7,699 bases of DNA, from assembly GCA_009787435.1 (NCBI GenBank), contig WRFW01000157.1, positions 1 to 7,699 on the forward strand. The letters run 5' to 3'. The position numbers were made by a program, and so were the translations under genes. Of this stretch, positions 5,029-7,699 are shown piece after piece. The notes under the pieces are model-generated. The model ran no database searches. It was not told where the DNA came from and saw nothing but the letters and a program-made list of their open reading frames with translations. Positions within the stretch are counted from its first letter, which is position 1. Every line of letters starts with the position of its first letter. Source of the stretch: Defluviitaleaceae bacterium. GTDB taxonomy: Bacteria; Bacillota; Clostridia; Lachnospirales; UBA5962.

Positions 5029-5057
5029 ATTATAACTGTTTTTGTGCAAGTTGTCAA
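5029..5057 (-). promoter_or_regulatory. Perfect-consensus sigma-A promoter of the CdaR-type gene
   Basis: On the minus strand the -35 is TTGACA (5057-5052), the spacer is exactly 17 bp and the -10 is TATAAT (5034-5029), all matching consensus. Transcription should start near 5022, giving a leader of about 75 nt. Confidence 0.88.
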
Positions 5058-5135
5058 GCGGATTTATTAAAGTTACTAAATAACACAATTATTAACATAG
5101 TTTTTATTTTTTTGCAAGTTTTTTTGTGATTTATA

Positions 5136-5164
5136 TTGCATTTTTACAACAAAAGTGCTATAAT
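5136..5164 (+). promoter_or_regulatory. Promoter of comM, placing +1 at or next to the start codon
   Basis: -35 TTGCAT (5136-5141), a 17-bp spacer and -10 TATAAT (5159-5164) preceded by TGC, an extended -10. Only seven bases separate the -10 from the ATG at 5172, so the transcript is predicted to begin at about 5171-5172 and to be leaderless. Confidence 0.65.
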
Positions 5165-5171
5165 TTTTATT

Positions 5172-6734
5172 ATGATTACTAAAATAATATCTGGCGGTGT
5201 TGTAGGAATTTATGGATATGATGTATTTGTTGAAGTTTTTATAAGCAACGGGCTTCCAGCTTTTGATATAGTCGGTTTAGCAGGAAAAGCAATTAAAGAG
5301 TCAAAAGAAAGGGTGCGGGCTGCTATTAAAAATTGCGGCTTTGAATTCCCTTCAAAAAAGATTACAATAAACTTAGCCCCGGCAGACGTTCGCAAAGAAG
5401 GTCCATATTTTGATTTACCAATAGCTATTGGGATTTTAGTTTCTATAGGTGTAATCAAAGAAAGCAAAGTTTCTAATGTTTTCTTTGCGGGTGAGCTTAG
5501 CTTAGATGGGCAAATAAGGAATATAAACGGTGTTTTGCCTATGGTTCACCACTCTTCTAAAAAATATAAAACTTTTATAGTGCCAAAAGAAAATTTAAAA
5601 GAAGCACAATTAATACAAAATATTGAGATTATAGGTGTTAAACATTTAAATGAAGTGATTGAATATTTTAGAACAGGAACGAAACCTAAAGATTATAATA
5701 AAAATTTTGAAAACGAAAGCTGCCGAAGTGATAACATTACATATAAAGAAGATTTTACCGACAATGAAAATATCAAATTAGATTTCGCAAATGTTAAAGG
5801 GCAAGAAGGCATGAAAAGAGCTTTAACTGTTGCGGCTGCAGGGTATCACAATGCTTTAATAATAGGCCCGCCTGGAAGCGGAAAAACTATGCTAGCTAAA
5901 CGCTTGCCATTTATTTTACCAGATTTATCTTTAGAAGAAAGCTTAACTACTACTAAAATATATTCAATAGCAGGTCGTTTAAAAAATAGAAATAAACTAA
6001 TAAAAGAAAGACCTTTTCGAGACCCACACCACGCTATTTCTTATGCCGCTTTAATAGGCGGTGGAAAAGTAATAAAGCCTGGCGAAATTAGTTTAAGCCA
6101 CAATGGTGTTTTATTTTTAGATGAGTTGCCAGAATTTAAAAGAAGCGTTTTAGAAGTGTTGAGACAGCCTTTAGAAGATAGAGAGATTCAAATTTCCCAT
6201 GCAGATGAAAGTGTAACTTACCCTGCTAAGTTTATGTTGATTGCCGCCATGAACCCGTGCCCTTGCGGTAATTATGGAACGGGTACCGATGAATGCAAAT
6301 GTTCGATTATGGCTATTTCAAAATATATAGGAAAAATTTCAGGTCCTCTATTAGATAGAATAGATATACACGTTGAATCAACGAGGGGAAGCTACAGTTC
6401 TTTAAGTGAAAAAAATTCTATAAGCACAGCAGAGATTAAAGAAAGGGTGCTTGCAGCTTGTAATATGCAATATAAACGTTATGGAACTAAAAATAAATAT
6501 AATGCACATTTAAATGTTTCTGAGATAGAAAAATATTGCAAGCTAGATAAAACTAGTGATGAGCTTTTAAAGCAAGCTTTTGAAAAACTAAAGATGAGCC
6601 CAAGAGCTTATCACAAAATTTTAAAATTAGCGAGAACTATTGCGGATTTAGAAGAAAGCGAAAAAATAGGTGTTATGCATTTAACAGATGCGTTAAATTA
6701 TAGAAGCCTAGATAGGAAGTATTTCAATTTATGA
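5172..6734 (+). CDS. comM: ComM/YifB family Mg-chelatase-like AAA+ ATPase
   Basis: This 520-residue protein is of usual length for the family. Residues 8-125 form the ChlI/S5-like N-domain ('GYDVFVEVFISNGLPAFDIV', 'KESKERVRAAIKN', 'RKEGPYFDLPIAIGIL'). The AAA+ core has Walker A GPPGSGKT (232-239), Walker B VLFLDE (313-318), 'RDPHHAIS' (283-290) and 'GPLLDRIDIH' (391-400). Four cysteines at 363, 365, 375 and 377 (NPCPCG...ECKCS) form the family's conserved cysteine motif. The C-terminal Mg_chelatase_C domain includes 'SPRAYHKILKLARTIADLE' (476-494). ComM in Gram-negative bacteria is a hexameric branch-migration helicase for integrating transformed DNA; a recombination role is inferred here. 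I chose ATG 5172 because family N-termini begin at this point. An in-frame TTG at 5136 lies inside the -35 box. No Shine-Dalgarno precedes the ATG. The stop overlaps the next gene (ATGA). Confidence 0.93.
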   Translation: MITKIISGGVVGIYGYDVFVEVFISNGLPAFDIVGLAGKAIKESKERVRAAIKNCGFEFPSKKITINLAPADVRKEGPYFDLPIAIGILVSIGVIKESKVSNVFFAGELSLDGQIRNINGVLPMVHHSSKKYKTFIVPKENLKEAQLIQNIEIIGVKHLNEVIEYFRTGTKPKDYNKNFENESCRSDNITYKEDFTDNENIKLDFANVKGQEGMKRALTVAAAGYHNALIIGPPGSGKTMLAKRLPFILPDLSLEESLTTTKIYSIAGRLKNRNKLIKERPFRDPHHAISYAALIGGGKVIKPGEISLSHNGVLFLDELPEFKRSVLEVLRQPLEDREIQISHADESVTYPAKFMLIAAMNPCPCGNYGTGTDECKCSIMAISKYIGKISGPLLDRIDIHVESTRGSYSSLSEKNSISTAEIKERVLAACNMQYKRYGTKNKYNAHLNVSEIEKYCKLDKTSDELLKQAFEKLKMSPRAYHKILKLARTIADLEESEKIGVMHLTDALNYRSLDRKYFNL

Positions 6735-7330
6735 GTTATGTAAAAATAGACACAAGTGAGCATACTATAGAAACAGAGCGTTTAATTTTAAGACTTTGGA
6801 AAGAAACAGACTTAATGGATTTTTATTTATATGCAAGCCAACCAGGCGTTGGTGAATTAGCTGGCTGGCATCACCATAAAAATATTGATGAAAGCAAAGA
6901 AATTTTAGAAATGTTTATTACTAATAAAAATGATTTTGCAATAGTATTAAAAGAAACGAACAAAGTTATAGGAAGCTTTGGGTTTCACGATTCCTGGGTA
7001 AATAAAGATGATGAAAGCGAATATAAAAATCTTAAAAACTTATCTATTGGCTATGTGTTGGCAAAGACTTATTGGGGGAGAGGCTTAATGCCAGAAGCTT
7101 TAAATGCGGTTATAAAATATTTATTTGATAATGATATTGTTGAAGCTATAGCAATAAGCCATTTTCAACACAATATACAGAGCAAAAGAGTAATAGAAAA
7201 AGCGGGTTTTAAATTTGTGAGAGATGGCACACATATGACACGTATGGGAATAGAGCACAAAGATAAAAAATATATTTTGCTTAAAAATTCTTTTGAAGAG
7301 CTTTTAAATGCAAGTTTAGAAAATCAATAA
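6731..7330 (+). CDS. GNAT N-acetyltransferase, RimJ/RimL type
   Basis: This 199-residue protein is of the Acetyltransf_3 (RimJ/RimL-like) type. The N-terminal 'TERLILRLWKETDLMDFY' (15-32) is the typical opening, and 'KVIGSFGFH' (78-86) forms the central strand. The acetyl-CoA motif A is 'IGYVLAKTYWGRGLMPEA' (106-123) with the G-R-G phosphate-binding turn. Motif B is 'NIQSKRVIEKAGF' (148-160), which is diagnostic. It would move an acetyl group from acetyl-CoA to an amine; the substrate may be an N-terminus, an antibiotic or a small molecule and cannot be told from sequence. ATG 6731 overlaps the comM stop as ATGA, so translation is probably coupled; AGGAAG (6714-6719) is 11 bases upstream. The His-rich 'GWHHHKN' (45-51) in the substrate-side region is a little unusual. 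Confidence 0.9.
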   Translation: MSYVKIDTSEHTIETERLILRLWKETDLMDFYLYASQPGVGELAGWHHHKNIDESKEILEMFITNKNDFAIVLKETNKVIGSFGFHDSWVNKDDESEYKNLKNLSIGYVLAKTYWGRGLMPEALNAVIKYLFDNDIVEAIAISHFQHNIQSKRVIEKAGFKFVRDGTHMTRMGIEHKDKKYILLKNSFEELLNASLENQ

Positions 7331-7468
7331 TATGAAATTGACAATAAGTATATTAGCTGTTCATAGCAGAAAAGCAGTGGCTATTTATTAGCAAATATAT
7401 GATTATCAAAATAGTTCTAAAAATCCAACTATAAATATCCAAAAAAATTTAGGAGGTAGTTAACAAAT
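7331..7468. other. Intergenic gap before the Gly/Arg-rich gene; no firm promoter or terminator
   Basis: A TTGACA -35-like box lies at 7338-7343, but the matching -10 position (TCATAG) is poor. The heptamer TATTAGC occurs twice (7351, 7386). ATAGC/GCTAT flank a 12-base loop (about 7363-7384), a weak hairpin with no T-tract. I see no convincing terminator for the comM operon, so read-through into the next gene is possible. Confidence 0.4.
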
Positions 7469-7699
7469 ATGAGAGGTGGCAGTAGAGGTGGAGGTTCATA
7501 CGGTGGTAGAAGCGGAGGGGGCGGCTATGGAAGAGCTAGCGGTGGTAGAAGCGGCGGCGGGGTTAGCAGGGGTGGAAGCCTAGGCGGGGGCAGAGCAAGC
7601 ACACCAACGCCAAGAGCAAACACACCGAGACCGACAGCAGCCCCAAGACAAACAGCACCTAGAAATGGCGGCGGTTTAGGAGGTGCTTTAGGAAGAGGG
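7469..7699 (+). CDS. Gly/Arg-rich (RGG-like) low-complexity protein, N-terminal part (runs off right edge)
   Basis: This open frame of 77 codons runs from ATG 7469 to the right edge without a stop. The ribosome site AGGAGG (7451-7456) is strong but 12 bases away. Residues 1-43 are almost only Gly, Arg and Ser with two Tyr (MRGGSRGGGSYGGRSGGG...), including RGG-type units; GGRSGGG recurs at 12-18 and 25-31. Residues 44-66 switch to Thr/Pro/Ala/Arg (PTPRANTPRPTAAPR...), then the sequence returns to Gly/Leu-rich (GGGLGGALGRG). The strong positive charge suggests binding to nucleic acid or another polyanion, or a disordered surface or coat component; a folded or membrane domain may follow beyond the edge. 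The DNA is far more GC-rich than its surroundings, a direct result of Gly codons. I cannot assign a family. Confidence 0.65.
   Translation, partial: MRGGSRGGGSYGGRSGGGGYGRASGGRSGGGVSRGGSLGGGRASTPTPRANTPRPTAAPRQTAPRNGGGLGGALGRG

Noticed and set aside
5136..5171. An upstream TTG start for comM that adds 12 residues
   Set aside because: It overlaps the -35 box of the proposed promoter, and family members begin at the position of ATG 5172.
5210..5467. An 85-codon open frame on the minus strand
   Set aside because: It is antisense to the conserved N-domain of comM and carries no ribosome site.
7338..7366. A sigma-A promoter for the Gly/Arg-rich gene starting with TTGACA
   Set aside because: The only -10 at proper spacing is TCATAG, which is too poor to call.
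1..7699. Mobile element, prophage or CRISPR content
   Set aside because: No transposase, integrase, terminal inverted repeats, target duplications or regularly spaced repeats are visible. The repeats present are short dyads or belong to coding repeats.

Overview
The window looks like a chromosomal segment of an AT-rich, low-GC, endospore-forming Firmicute, most likely a member of the Clostridia. Two genes point to spore formation: a SleC-like cortex-lytic enzyme N-terminus at the left edge and a YhcN/YlaJ-family spore lipoprotein. Shine-Dalgarno sites are mostly strong purine-rich sequences, and several intergenic gaps carry clear sigma-A-type promoters with TGn-extended -10 boxes. There are no rRNA or tRNA genes, insertion sequences or CRISPR arrays. 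Species cannot be named from the sequence.

Layout, left to right. (1) 1-466, minus: N-terminal part of a SleC-like protein that runs off the left edge. (2) 671-2327, plus: an overlapping two-gene operon. It encodes an XRE-type repressor with a 28-residue helical repeat in its C-terminal half, then a SHOCT-like/DUF4097 protein with a strict 19-residue beta repeat. The related YvlB/LiaX proteins act in cell-envelope stress. (3) 2462-2821, minus: an unrecognised 119-residue protein with its own promoter and terminator. (4) 2985-3401, minus: the spore lipoprotein. (5) 3459-3827, plus: a promoter, a structured leader of about 150 nt, a 53-residue basic one-helix membrane protein and a terminator. 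(6) 3858-4946, minus: a CdaR-type sugar-diacid regulator behind a perfect consensus promoter and without metabolic partner genes. (7) 5172-7330, plus: a ComM/YifB AAA+ ATPase, apparently on a leaderless mRNA, overlapping by 4 bp a RimJ/RimL-type GNAT acetyltransferase. (8) 7469 to the right edge, plus: the start of a Gly/Arg-rich (RGG-like) low-complexity protein.

Apart from the two operons the genes look like independent small transcription units, so there is no single clear multi-gene system. The places most worth following up are the structured leader with its tiny membrane protein (3433-3827), the leaderless comM start, the RGG-like protein at the right edge, and the repeat architecture of the XRE/DUF4097 pair. 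No gene-free stretch exceeds about 245 bases; each gap is described through its promoters, terminators or dyads.
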